This document shows, one piece after another, positions 52,377-61,672 of a stretch of 64,000 bases of DNA. The stretch lies in contig CP003801.1 in the NCBI GenBank assembly GCA_000299115.1, positions 372,001 to 436,000 of the forward strand. Reading direction: 5' to 3'. Positions within the stretch are counted from its first letter, which is position 1, and each line of letters starts with the position of its first letter. The notes beneath the pieces are model-generated. The model ran no database searches, had not been told where the DNA came from, and saw only the letters and a program-made list of their open reading frames with translations. The translations under genes and the position numbers were made by a program. Source of the stretch: an alpha proteobacterium HIMB59 (GTDB lineage Bacteria; Pseudomonadota; Alphaproteobacteria; HIMB59).

Positions 52377-53332
52377 TGGCTACTTCCAGTATTCCATTAC
52401 ATCAAAAAAAATTAGAGTTTGAAGATAATCAGTTTCTCTCTAGTTTATTTGGTTATCATGATAAGAACCTCAAAGTATTAGAAGATAAGTTTAAAGTAAA
52501 ATTATACAGTCGCGGAAATTTACTCTCGATTAAAGGAAATCGTGACCCTGTAGAAAAAGCCTACTTCATTATTCAAGGTCTTTACCAAAAATTGAAAAAT
52601 AAAGATATTACTCCAGAAGAAATCGAAAATAATATCGATTTAGCGAAGCCCTCTTATATTAAAGAGCAAATTGAACAAGATCAGAAATTTCAAATTACAA
52701 CCAAACTTAAAACAATTTATCCCAAAACAAAAAACCAAGAAATTTTTCTAAAACAAATGAGATCAAAAGATATAGTTTTTGCCGTTGGACCTGCTGGAAC
52801 AGGAAAAACTTATATGGCTGTTGCATACGCAGTGAGTTTATTTGTTGAAGGTAAAATCAATCGTCTTATTCTCTCTCGACCTGCTGTGGAAGCCGGAGAG
52901 CGCTTGGGATTTCTACCTGGGGATATGAAAGAAAAAATTGATCCTTATTTAAGACCCCTTTATGACGCTTTATATGAAATGATGCCCGGAGAAGAAATCG
53001 ACCGAAAAATGGTGAATAATTTAATTGAAATAGCCCCATTGGCTTTTATGAGAGGACGCACCCTTAATAAGTCTTTCATTATCTTAGATGAAGCACAAAA
53101 TACCTTATCTACTCAAATGAAAATGTTTTTAACAAGACTAGGGCAAGACTCCAAAATGGTGATTACGGGCGACTTAAGTCAAAAAGATTTACCGGATAAT
53201 GCGAAAAGTGGAATGCAGGATGCGATGGAAAAATTAGAAAAAGTGAAAGATATCGGCTTTGTTCATTTAAATAGTAGTGATGTGTGCCGCCACAGTTTAG
53301 TTGAAAAAATAATAAACGCTTACGACAAGTAA
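52376..53332 (+). CDS. PhoH-like ATPase (YbeZ)
   Basis: The 318-aa protein has Walker A GPAGTGKTYMA, ILSRPAVEAGERLGFLPGD and FIILDEAQNT as Walker B, the signature of the PhoH/YbeZ family. An N-terminal KH-like part precedes. It probably acts with YbeY in rRNA/ribosome quality control. Despite the name, the gene is not obviously part of the Pho regulon here: it sits in the conserved miaB-phoH-ybeY-corC-lnt operon. Confidence 0.93.
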   Translation: MATSSIPLHQKKLEFEDNQFLSSLFGYHDKNLKVLEDKFKVKLYSRGNLLSIKGNRDPVEKAYFIIQGLYQKLKNKDITPEEIENNIDLAKPSYIKEQIEQDQKFQITTKLKTIYPKTKNQEIFLKQMRSKDIVFAVGPAGTGKTYMAVAYAVSLFVEGKINRLILSRPAVEAGERLGFLPGDMKEKIDPYLRPLYDALYEMMPGEEIDRKMVNNLIEIAPLAFMRGRTLNKSFIILDEAQNTLSTQMKMFLTRLGQDSKMVITGDLSQKDLPDNAKSGMQDAMEKLEKVKDIGFVHLNSSDVCRHSLVEKIINAYDK

Positions 53333-53334
53333 TC

Positions 53335-53784
53335 TTGAAAATTAAAAACAAAAAATTTGAAATTGAATTTATAGGTGATACCCAACTTAAAAAATTTTTG
53401 CGAGACTCTAAAGATCGACTTAAAAAACTATCAGAATACTTTCAAATTCTTCACCAAAATGAAGATCAAACGATGATTACCATAAAAATTGTCTCCAATG
53501 AGGAAATAAAAATTTTAAATAAAGAATTTAGAAATAAGAATAAAGTAACCGATGTTCTTTCATTCCCTGATGAGCACGCTGCTGGTGATATTGCAATAGC
53601 AGATAGTTATATTCTCAATAAGAATAAAAGCATCAATGCTCAAAACTTTTTTATGTTAGTAGGTCACGGTCTTTTGCATCTTTTTGGCTATACTCATTAT
53701 GATAAACAATCTCGATCTAATATGAGATTTTTAGAGAATACATTTATGTTAATGTTAGGATTAAAAAAAGTTCATGAAGATTAA
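53335..53784 (+). CDS. ybeY: Endoribonuclease YbeY
   Basis: The 149-aa zinc RNase matures 16S rRNA and takes part in ribosome quality control. The zinc-binding H-x3-H-x5-H motif is GHGLLHLFGYTHYD. NKVTDVLSFPDE is the other family motif. Translation starts at a TTG (53335) two bases after phoH. It is followed by an overlapping corC-like gene. Confidence 0.95.
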   Translation: MKIKNKKFEIEFIGDTQLKKFLRDSKDRLKKLSEYFQILHQNEDQTMITIKIVSNEEIKILNKEFRNKNKVTDVLSFPDEHAAGDIAIADSYILNKNKSINAQNFFMLVGHGLLHLFGYTHYDKQSRSNMRFLENTFMLMLGLKKVHED

Positions 53785-54601
53785 ACGAAATATTGCCATG
53801 TCCCTGATTAAAGATCTTATTCAGGATGAAAAGTTCAAAAAAGAAATGATTGATTTGATTTCATCAACTTCAGATAGCTCAGGGGTGGCCAGACATGAAG
53901 AAAAAAAGATCTTCAATAATTTATTAAAAGTTCATAAAAAAAATGTCGATGATGTGATGGTTCCCAGAGGAGAAATCATTTTTATTGATGAAAAAATTGA
54001 TAAAGAAAATTTAATTAAAATTATCAATAGAGAGGCACACTCTCGTATGCCGGTGGTCAAAGGCGAGCTGGAAAACTGCCTTGGTATGGTTCATATCAAG
54101 GATTTATTTAAGAAAATCAACAATAAATCATTCAATATAAAAAGCCTTTTACGCGAGGTATTGTTTATCCCTTCCGCGACACCGGTTTTTAATCTTCTTC
54201 AAAAAATGAAAAAACAAAATATTCACCTCGCCATTGTTATGGATGAATTCAATAGCGTTGCGGGGTTAGTGACCATTGAAGATCTCGTGGAAGAGATTGT
54301 TGGTGAGATTGAGGATGAACACGATAAAGAGGAAACCCCAATGTATCATCTGAAAAATAATAATCTTGTGATGGATGCTGCGATGTTGGTTGATGATTTT
54401 GAAAGAGAGTTTGATGTTTCCATTCCAGAGGAGTTAAAGGAAGATGTGGGCACTATTGGGGGAATTATTTTTAATTTGGCTGGTCGTATCCCTAAGAAAA
54501 AAGAAAAATTTACTATAAATAAAAAATTATCATTCACCATACATAAAGTTTCTTCTAGAAAAATTTTAGAAGTTATTGTTCATGGTGTTAAATCCCAATA
54601 G
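53774..54601 (+). CDS. CorC/HlyC-like CBS-domain protein
   Basis: The 275-aa protein has two CBS domains (VMVPRGEIIFID, then HLAIVMDEFNSVAGLVTIEDLVEEIVGEI with the CorC signature) and a C-terminal CorC_HlyC domain. There are no membrane helices, unlike the larger HlyC/TlyC transporters. It may modulate magnesium or cobalt efflux or bind adenine nucleotides. It lies between ybeY and lnt, the canonical position. Confidence 0.9.
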   Translation: MKIKRNIAMSLIKDLIQDEKFKKEMIDLISSTSDSSGVARHEEKKIFNNLLKVHKKNVDDVMVPRGEIIFIDEKIDKENLIKIINREAHSRMPVVKGELENCLGMVHIKDLFKKINNKSFNIKSLLREVLFIPSATPVFNLLQKMKKQNIHLAIVMDEFNSVAGLVTIEDLVEEIVGEIEDEHDKEETPMYHLKNNNLVMDAAMLVDDFEREFDVSIPEELKEDVGTIGGIIFNLAGRIPKKKEKFTINKKLSFTIHKVSSRKILEVIVHGVKSQ

Positions 54602-56084
54602 TTTGTCTTTATTTTTTTCTCGACAATTTTTAGTTATTGTCATCAGTGCTTTTCTTATTCTTTTATCACTTCCGCCATTTGGACTTTCTCTTTCTTATTG
54701 GATAGGAATAACACTTTTTTTTTATTTTTTATTAAGAGATCAAACGTTTAAGTTAAAACATATTTTTATTTTTTTTTATTTCATTCAATTCATTAGTCTG
54801 ATTTGGATTATTCAATCTTTTTCATCAGGAGGTTGGGGCTACTTAATTTTAGGGGTTATTTTGATTTCATTCCTTGCAGGTTTTATTGCATTTCTCCATT
54901 TAGGATCTATTCAATTTATTTATTATTTTTTTCGTGGAAAAAATTTATTACCCTTTTTATTACCTTTAAGTCTAAGCATCACAGAGCTATTAAAAGAATT
55001 TATAATTGGGGGATTTCCGTGGAACCCCTCTGCAATCATTTATTATAAAAATCTCTTTGTCTTAAAATCACTACCTATGCTGGGTGTCTATGGTTTAGGC
55101 TTAGCTATCCATTTAATAATAGGTTTAATGTTACTGTGTCTAGTTAATGGGAAACGCTTTAGTCTTTATATAATAAGTATCCTTGTCATAATTTCATTTT
55201 CCTTGGGCTTTATAAAACAACAACCGCATTCTCAACAGGTTGAGGAGTCTTTAAATTTTTTAGTTATTCAGCCTAACATCTATGAGTCATTGGTTAACCA
55301 TGATGTCTTAGAAAATCTTGAAAAATATGAACAATTAACTCTTGAAGCACTTCAACAAAAACCTGAGGCAGATATTATTATTTGGCCTGAAGGGTCACTT
55401 CCCATTGATTTGAATAACAGACCAGGATTATTGCAGCGACTGGGGAGCATTATTGGAGATAATCAAAAACTCATCTTAGGTTCCAGCGCCATAGAAAAAG
55501 ATGTCCTGCTTTATAATCGTCTTTATGTATTGAATGAAAAGGGAGCGATCGAACAGTTTTACGATAAGCAAAAGTTAGTTTTGTTTGGAGAATACGTACC
55601 TTGGGTCAAACCTCTTGTGAGTCGTTTTTTAAATTTAGGAATGAACTATGTTCCAGGAAAAGATCAATCGCTGATTAACTTACCAAATGAAGTAAAGGCA
55701 ACACCTATGATTTGTTTTGAGTCGATATTTGAATACCAATCAATAAATCAAAATATTTGCAAATCAGATTTGGTTATACAAATTTCCAATGACTCCTGGT
55801 TTGGCAAATGGTATGGACCTCAACAGCATTTAGCTAATTCTTTAATTCGCAGCGTTGAATTTCAAAAAACTCTGATACGATCAACTCCATCAGGGGTTTC
55901 TGCCGTTATCCAACCTAATGGAGCTATTAGTCATCGAATTGATAATGATCAACGAGGTTACTTTTATTTCTCTTACAATCCTAGTGATCAAATTATAAAT
56001 TGCTCTTCGACACTATATTATGTGATTAGTTTGTTACTTTTAATTTTAATTTCTAGTTGGATCTATGTTCGAGTCAAAAAATAA
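54582..56084 (+). CDS. lnt: Apolipoprotein N-acyltransferase
   Basis: Lnt adds the third acyl chain to lipoproteins. About 500 aa with six N-terminal helices and a C-terminal nitrilase-like domain: catalytic Glu in WPEGSLP, Lys in YDKQKLVLFGEYVP and Cys in ICFESIFEY. The ATG at 54582 overlaps corC by 20 bases; a TTG six bases earlier is an alternative. Its last 20 bases overlap trmB. Lipoproteins in this window include the 17170-17571 product. Confidence 0.94.
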   Translation: MVLNPNSLSLFFSRQFLVIVISAFLILLSLPPFGLSLSYWIGITLFFYFLLRDQTFKLKHIFIFFYFIQFISLIWIIQSFSSGGWGYLILGVILISFLAGFIAFLHLGSIQFIYYFFRGKNLLPFLLPLSLSITELLKEFIIGGFPWNPSAIIYYKNLFVLKSLPMLGVYGLGLAIHLIIGLMLLCLVNGKRFSLYIISILVIISFSLGFIKQQPHSQQVEESLNFLVIQPNIYESLVNHDVLENLEKYEQLTLEALQQKPEADIIIWPEGSLPIDLNNRPGLLQRLGSIIGDNQKLILGSSAIEKDVLLYNRLYVLNEKGAIEQFYDKQKLVLFGEYVPWVKPLVSRFLNLGMNYVPGKDQSLINLPNEVKATPMICFESIFEYQSINQNICKSDLVIQISNDSWFGKWYGPQQHLANSLIRSVEFQKTLIRSTPSGVSAVIQPNGAISHRIDNDQRGYFYFSYNPSDQIINCSSTLYYVISLLLLILISSWIYVRVKK

Positions 56085-56709
56085 ATATTTTGGTAGAAAA
56101 AAAGGTAAGTCTTTTGCTCGATTAGAGCAGTTTCAAAAATTTCTAGTGCCTCCATCAAAAGAATTTTTCAAAAAAATAAAAAAGCCAAGAGTGTTAGAGA
56201 TAGGTATCGGTGATGGTGAAAAAATAAGTGCAGATGCAAAACTATATCCAGAAATTAATTATATTGGTTGTGATATTTTTGCAGATGGTGTTCTGCGAGC
56301 TATCCGCAACTCGAAGGAAAATTCTCTTCAGAACCTTTTAGTTTTCCACTTAAACATTCAAGATATTCTCCCTTTTATTCCAGCTAAATACTTTGATGGT
56401 ATTCGAGTGTTCTTTCCTGATCCCTGGCCTAAAACAAAACATAAAAGAAGAAGAACTTTTAATCGTGAGTTAGTTCAAACCTTGAGCTCTAAATTAAAGA
56501 AAAATGGTTATATCCATTTTGCCACCGATCATGGTGATTATTTTTTAGATGCGCTCGTTTTATTGCAGGATCAAGGATATCGAATGGATAATATCAGCCC
56601 CAATTCATGGAAATACAATGAATTCAATGCTTTAGACACCAAATTCGAGAAAAAAGCCTTAGACAAAAATCATAAATTATTCTATTTTAGCGTTCTTAAA
56701 AATTATTAA
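56065..56709 (+). CDS. trmB: tRNA (guanine-N7-)-methyltransferase
   Basis: The 214-aa protein methylates G46 in tRNA. It has the SAM-binding VLEIGIGDGEKI and the signature FPDPWPKTKHKRRRT. Length is typical. In alphaproteobacteria rimP normally follows; here a terminator and then nusA follow directly. Confidence 0.95.
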   Translation: MFESKNKYFGRKKGKSFARLEQFQKFLVPPSKEFFKKIKKPRVLEIGIGDGEKISADAKLYPEINYIGCDIFADGVLRAIRNSKENSLQNLLVFHLNIQDILPFIPAKYFDGIRVFFPDPWPKTKHKRRRTFNRELVQTLSSKLKKNGYIHFATDHGDYFLDALVLLQDQGYRMDNISPNSWKYNEFNALDTKFEKKALDKNHKLFYFSVLKNY

Positions 56710-56721
56710 CCAACAAGAGAG

Positions 56722-56748
56722 AAGGTGGGTTATCCCGCCTTTTTTTTT
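56722..56748 (+). terminator. Intrinsic terminator between trmB and nusA
   Basis: AAGGTGGG-TTAT-CCCGCCTT forms an 8-bp stem with one G-U pair followed by eight or nine T residues. It ends the miaB-lnt-trmB transcript; nusA begins 15 bases later. Confidence 0.88.
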
Positions 56749-56763
56749 AACTAGAAAAGATAA

Positions 56764-58266
56764 ATGCTAAATAACACAGAAATTTTAAAAGTTGCCGAAG
56801 TCGTCTCTCAAGAGAAGGGCATCGATATGGATATTGTAATGGAGGCTCTTGAAGAGTCTTTTGAAATCATTGGTAAATCAAAATATGGAATGGAAAATAA
56901 TATTAAAGCTTCCATTGATCGTTTGACAGGAAACATTTCGATGTCTCATATCAAAGATGTCGTAGAAACTATCGACCCAGTTTTACAATCAAACCAAATA
57001 CTATTAGATCAAGCAAAAAAATATGATGCGAACACAGAAGTTGGAAAGCAAGTCACGATTCCATTACCTGCTGTAAACTTTGGTCGTGTCACTGCTAACA
57101 TGGCTCGACAAGTTATTTATTCTCGAGTGCGTGAAGCAGAAAAAAGAAGACAGTTTAATGATTTCAAAGATCGCGTCGGAGAAGTGTTATCAGGTATAGT
57201 TAAAAGAATTGAATTTGGAAACATTATCGTTGACTTAGGAAAAGCTGAAGGCTTTTTGCGTAAAGATGAATTAATTCCAAGAGAAAGTTTTAAAACGGGT
57301 GATCGTATCCGAGCTTATTTCTTTGATATCAAAGAAGAGGCTAAAGGCCATCAGATATTCTTATCGAGAACACATCCTCAATTTATGGCAAAACTTTTCG
57401 TACAAGAGGTTCCAGAAATTTATGAGGGACAAATTGAAATTTTATCTGTTGCCCGTGATCCCGGAAGCCGTGGAAAGATCACTGTTCGTGCAAATGATAA
57501 ATCGATTGATCCTGTCGGTGCTTGTGTGGGAATGAGAGGTTCCCGTGTTCAAGCTATCGTCAATGAACTTCAAGGAGAAAAGATTGATATTGTGAACTGG
57601 AATGAAGTTAAATCCATTTATGTTCAACATGCCATTGCTCCAGCTCAGGTAGCAAAAGTTAATGAATTTGAAGACTCTAATCGTGTGGAAGTAGTCTTAC
57701 CGGAAGATCAATTGAGTATCGCGATTGGTCGTCGTGGTCAAAATGTGAAATTAGCCTCTATTTTAACAGGTTTAGAGATTGATATCTTAACTGAAAAAGA
57801 AGATGCAGAAAGACGTCAAGAAGAATTCAAAAGAATTACCACTCTATTTGCTGAAAAGTTAGATCTTGAAGACATGATTGCTCAGTTATTAGCAGTTGAG
57901 GGATACACAAGCATTGAAAAAATTTCTAATGCTTCAGTGACTGATATTGAAAAAATTGAGGGTTTTGATGGTGAGTTAGCAGCTGAGATTTATGACCGTG
58001 CTTCTCAATACACAGCTAATGAAAAAGCAGAATTGCAAAAATTTATTCAAGACTCAAGCTTAGACGATTATGTAAAAGGCATCGCTGAGTTTGATCATAA
58101 GATGCTTGCAACTTTGATTGAGAATAAAATTCTTACTAGACAAGATTTAGCAGATCTAGCAACTGATGAATTAGTAGGCAAAGAAGGTATTCTTCAAAAA
58201 AGAATTCAAAAATCTGTTGCTGAAAAAATAATTATGGATGCCAGGGAGATTTATCTTAATAGTTAA
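56764..58266 (+). CDS. nusA: Transcription termination/antitermination factor NusA
   Basis: The 500-aa protein has the NusA N-domain (1-125), S1 (about 135-200), two KH domains (about 200-345; VGMRGSRVQAIVNEL, IGRRGQNVKLASIL) and C-terminal Asp/Lys-rich HhH repeats (from about 355). It binds RNA polymerase and modulates pausing. Normal upstream partner rimP is absent. It is 11 bases from infB. Confidence 0.97.
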   Translation: MLNNTEILKVAEVVSQEKGIDMDIVMEALEESFEIIGKSKYGMENNIKASIDRLTGNISMSHIKDVVETIDPVLQSNQILLDQAKKYDANTEVGKQVTIPLPAVNFGRVTANMARQVIYSRVREAEKRRQFNDFKDRVGEVLSGIVKRIEFGNIIVDLGKAEGFLRKDELIPRESFKTGDRIRAYFFDIKEEAKGHQIFLSRTHPQFMAKLFVQEVPEIYEGQIEILSVARDPGSRGKITVRANDKSIDPVGACVGMRGSRVQAIVNELQGEKIDIVNWNEVKSIYVQHAIAPAQVAKVNEFEDSNRVEVVLPEDQLSIAIGRRGQNVKLASILTGLEIDILTEKEDAERRQEEFKRITTLFAEKLDLEDMIAQLLAVEGYTSIEKISNASVTDIEKIEGFDGELAAEIYDRASQYTANEKAELQKFIQDSSLDDYVKGIAEFDHKMLATLIENKILTRQDLADLATDELVGKEGILQKRIQKSVAEKIIMDAREIYLNS

Positions 58267-58277
58267 GAATTATATTT

Positions 58278-60287
58278 ATGACAAAAGATAATAAGACTAC
58301 AACAACCCCACCAAAAAGCCCTGCAACAGGCACGACGGGCGGAGCTGCGCCTCGTAAAAAGCTAACTCTCAATACAACAGCTTTTCAAAAAAAATTATCT
58401 TCTCTGTCTGTTAATAATATTTTAGAAGATGAGCCCGATTATGAAAAAATGCCAAGCCTGGCAAAAACAAAAAGAAATCGAGAAAAACAGAATAAAAAAT
58501 TTAAGCCTAACTTAACAAGCTCTCAAAAGATTGTCCGTGAAGTTGATATCCCTGTAAAGATTTCAGTTCAGGAATTAGCGAGCCGCATGTCAGAAAAAAC
58601 TGGTGATGTGGTTAAGGCATTGATGAAGAGTGGCGTAATGGCAACAGCGAACCAATATATTGATGGCGATACGGCAGAACTAATTGTTACAGAATTTGGT
58701 CATACTCCAAAAAGAGAAGAGGCAATCAGTTTAAAAGATGAAATTGCTAATCATCAAAAAACTTCAAGCTCCGATATTAAGGCTAGACCTCCAATTGTAA
58801 CGGTCATGGGTCACGTTGATCATGGAAAAACCTCACTTTTAGATGCTTTAAGAAATACTAATGTTACTGCTCGAGAGTCAGGGGGTATTACTCAGCATAT
58901 TGGTGCTTATCAAATTCAACATAATAAAAATCCTATCACTTTTTTAGATACTCCCGGTCACGCAGCGTTTTCTAACATTCGTTCTCGTGGAGCTAATTTA
59001 ACGGATGTGGTTGTTCTAGTAGTTGCGGCTAATGACAGTGTTAAGCCTCAAACAATCGAAGCTATTTCTCATGCCAAAGCAGCGGGCGTACCCATTGTTC
59101 TTGCCATTAATAAAATGGACTTACCTGATGTGGACCCCAACATTGTTCGTAATGATTTATTAAGTCATGAAGTTGTAGTCGAAAGTTACAGCGGTGATGT
59201 TTTAGAAACAGAAATCTCTGCCGTTAAAAAAACTAATCTTGATAAGCTTTTAGATAACATTCTTCTTCAAATTGAAATTCTAGATCTTAATGTTGAGCAT
59301 AACAAATTAGCAGAAGCGATTGTGGTTGAGTCAAAAATTGAAACAGGTAAAGGTTCAGTCGCTACAGTGATTATTAAAAATGGTACATTGAAAGAAGGAG
59401 ATCACTTTACTTGTGGTTCTGCTTTTGGTCGTGTCCGCGCTCTTTTGGATGAACAAGGAAAAAGAGTAAAGTCCGCACCTCCCGGTATGCCAGTAGAAGT
59501 TTTAGGTTTTGACTCAGTTCCTCAAGCGGGAGACGTTATGTATGTGATGCCTAATGAAGAAACCGCAAAGGATATTACCGAAAAAGTCAAAGAACAGAAA
59601 AAATTAGAAAATACAGCTTCAGTAACTAAATCATCCCTCGAGGAAATGATGGCTAATGTCTCAAAAGGAGAAGTAAAGAAATTACCGATCATCGTGAAAG
59701 CAGATGTGCAGGGCTCTCTTGAAGCAATCGTTGCTTCCTTAGAGAAAGTAGGAAATGACGAAGTAAAGATTAATGTCATTCATAATGCTATTGGTGCGAT
59801 AAACGAGAGTGATGTGAGCTTGGCTAATTCTGCCCAAGGTGTCGTTATTGGTTTTAACATTCGTGCGATCCCACAGGCTCGTACCATCGCTAAAAGAGAT
59901 AAAGTTGATATTCGTTACTATTCAATTATTTACGAATTAATTGATGATATGAAGAAAATGCTATCAGGCCTCTTAACTCCTGATACTAAAGAAGAAATCA
60001 TTGGCCACGCTGAGGTCAGAGATACCTTTAGTTCATCAAAATTTGGCACAATTGCTGGTTGTTTTGTCACTAATGGTTATGTTTCAAATTCTGCAAAAAT
60101 AAGACTTGTTCGTGAAGGTAAGATTATTCATGAGGGAGAAGTGGGAACATTGAAACGTTTCAAGGATGATGTCAAAGAAGTTCGAGAAAACTATGAGTGC
60201 GGTATCTCCTTTAAAGATTACTCTGACATTTTAATCAAAGATGAGATCGAGTTTTATATAACTAAGGAAGTTCAAAAAGAATTATAG
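58278..60287 (+). CDS. infB: Translation initiation factor IF-2
   Basis: The 669-aa GTPase has G1 GHVDHGKT (about residue 177), DTPGHAAF, NKMD and the two C-terminal IF-2 domains; SQKIVREVDIPVKISVQELA is the IF2_N segment. The N-terminal region before it is short, so the protein is smaller than most alphaproteobacterial IF-2 (about 830-900 aa). It delivers fMet-tRNA to the 30S subunit. The ylxR gene usually found between nusA and infB is not present. Confidence 0.97.
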   Translation: MTKDNKTTTTPPKSPATGTTGGAAPRKKLTLNTTAFQKKLSSLSVNNILEDEPDYEKMPSLAKTKRNREKQNKKFKPNLTSSQKIVREVDIPVKISVQELASRMSEKTGDVVKALMKSGVMATANQYIDGDTAELIVTEFGHTPKREEAISLKDEIANHQKTSSSDIKARPPIVTVMGHVDHGKTSLLDALRNTNVTARESGGITQHIGAYQIQHNKNPITFLDTPGHAAFSNIRSRGANLTDVVVLVVAANDSVKPQTIEAISHAKAAGVPIVLAINKMDLPDVDPNIVRNDLLSHEVVVESYSGDVLETEISAVKKTNLDKLLDNILLQIEILDLNVEHNKLAEAIVVESKIETGKGSVATVIIKNGTLKEGDHFTCGSAFGRVRALLDEQGKRVKSAPPGMPVEVLGFDSVPQAGDVMYVMPNEETAKDITEKVKEQKKLENTASVTKSSLEEMMANVSKGEVKKLPIIVKADVQGSLEAIVASLEKVGNDEVKINVIHNAIGAINESDVSLANSAQGVVIGFNIRAIPQARTIAKRDKVDIRYYSIIYELIDDMKKMLSGLLTPDTKEEIIGHAEVRDTFSSSKFGTIAGCFVTNGYVSNSAKIRLVREGKIIHEGEVGTLKRFKDDVKEVRENYECGISFKDYSDILIKDEIEFYITKEVQKEL

Positions 60288-60288
60288 T

Positions 60289-60633
60289 GTGGATAACAAA
60301 CCGAGTTTTCGTACCAAAAAAATTGAACTCTCAATTAAACGATTAGTTTCTGAATACCTCGTCACTCACCGAGACTATCTTAATAAATTTCCTAACTTAC
60401 GCTTTGAAATTACAAGTGTAAAAGTAAGCAAAGATCTTCGCTTTGCAAAAATTTTTTTAATTCATAATATTACCGAAGAAGAGTTTGCTCAATTTAACAA
60501 ACTATACTTACACGGTATTCAAAACTTAATTGCAAATACGTTAACAAGTAAATACACCCCGAAAGTCTCTCTTATTTTTGATCAAACATTTCAAGACTCT
60601 TTAAAAGTACAATCACTGATTGATTCACTTTAA
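60289..60633 (+). CDS. rbfA: Ribosome-binding factor A
   Basis: A 114-aa KH-like cold-shock protein for 16S rRNA 5' end maturation, with LRFEITSVKVSKDLRFAKIF and YTPKVSLIFDQTF. Start is a GTG one base after the infB stop. Followed by truB after five bases. Confidence 0.92.
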   Translation: MDNKPSFRTKKIELSIKRLVSEYLVTHRDYLNKFPNLRFEITSVKVSKDLRFAKIFLIHNITEEEFAQFNKLYLHGIQNLIANTLTSKYTPKVSLIFDQTFQDSLKVQSLIDSL

Positions 60634-60638
60634 AGATA

Positions 60639-61334
60639 ATGAAACAAAAGTTTACCTCGAATGGCTGGTTAGTAGTCAATAAACCCGAAGGCGTAGAGTC
60701 TTTTGGCGTTATACGAAAATTAAAATTCCGTTACCAATTTCATAAAATTGGTTTTGCGGGAACGTTAGATCCCTTAGCTTCTGGTATTTTATTAATTGGA
60801 ATTAATAAAGCGACCAAACTGATACCGAAAATACATCTTTCCAAAAAAAGCTATGAAGTCCAAGTACGTTTCGGTGCAACGACTCCAACTCTTGACTCAG
60901 AGGGTCGATATACCTCTTTGGATCCGGTTGCTCATGATCTTCAAGATCGACTCCATCACATCAAAAAATTTATTGGAACTTACCAGCAAAAAATTCCTAA
61001 TTTTTCTGCTCATAAAAAAGAGGGTAAAAATTTTTATGAATTAGCGAGAAATAATGAAGAGATGGAAGATCGATATAAACAAGTGTCTATCAGCTCATTG
61101 AAAGTCTTATACTCCAACCTCTCCACGTTAGGAATTGAGCTTGAGTGTCAAACAGGCTTTTACGTCAGGGCATTTGCCTCAGAATTAGCTTCCTCTTTGG
61201 GTGACAAAGGGTATGCGTCTTATATAAAAAGACTGAAAATAGGGGAGTTTTCGATGGATCGCTCTGTGGATTATGAGAATATCCTTGATTTTTCAAGCAT
61301 AAATGATTTAGATACCCACTTGATTTCCATTTGA
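60639..61334 (+). CDS. truB: tRNA pseudouridine-55 synthase
   Basis: The 231-aa enzyme makes psi55 in tRNA. WLVVNKPEGVESF opens the fold, GFAGTLDPLASGIL holds the catalytic Asp, and IPNFSAHKKEGKNFYELAR and CQTGFYVRAFASELA are conserved motifs. It is short compared with the usual 290-310 aa because the C-terminal PUA-like domain is absent or minimal. Confidence 0.94.
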   Translation: MKQKFTSNGWLVVNKPEGVESFGVIRKLKFRYQFHKIGFAGTLDPLASGILLIGINKATKLIPKIHLSKKSYEVQVRFGATTPTLDSEGRYTSLDPVAHDLQDRLHHIKKFIGTYQQKIPNFSAHKKEGKNFYELARNNEEMEDRYKQVSISSLKVLYSNLSTLGIELECQTGFYVRAFASELASSLGDKGYASYIKRLKIGEFSMDRSVDYENILDFSSINDLDTHLISI

Positions 61335-61382
61335 TCTGGGCGACATCCTGGACAAATGATGTTTACTTTGAAAGGAGTATTG

Positions 61383-61637
61383 ATGTCGGATATACAAATT
61401 AACGATATAGCACGTGCTGAAAATGATACCGGTTCTCCGGAATCACAAATTTTTTTTCTCACACAGAAAATTAATCTGTTAACAGAACATATCAAAGTTC
61501 ATAAGAAGGATTTTCATTCTCGAAGAGGTCTGCTCATGATGGTTGGTAAAAGAAATAGATTGATGGCGTATTTAAAGAAGAAGAATGTTGGTAAGTACAC
61601 AGAAGTAGCAGACAAGTTAAAGCTAAGAAAAAAGTAA
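61383..61637 (+). CDS. rpsO: 30S ribosomal protein S15
   Basis: Start at the ATG at 61383 after AAAGGAG, giving 84 aa; nine upstream codons are open but not part of S15. [35 protein letters not shown] are family signatures. S15 binds 16S rRNA in assembly and often autoregulates its own translation; the 48-base leader may do that here. Confidence 0.96.
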   Translation: MSDIQINDIARAENDTGSPESQIFFLTQKINLLTEHIKVHKKDFHSRRGLLMMVGKRNRLMAYLKKKNVGKYTEVADKLKLRKK

Positions 61638-61672
61638 TACTTTTTTATTAGTTGTAGGCAGAAAAGAGGAAA

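Noticed and set aside
52376-53332. Treating the phoH-like gene as a member of the phosphorus island
   Set aside because: It lies in the conserved miaB-phoH-ybeY-corC-lnt operon found irrespective of phosphate, with no Pho-box candidate of its own.
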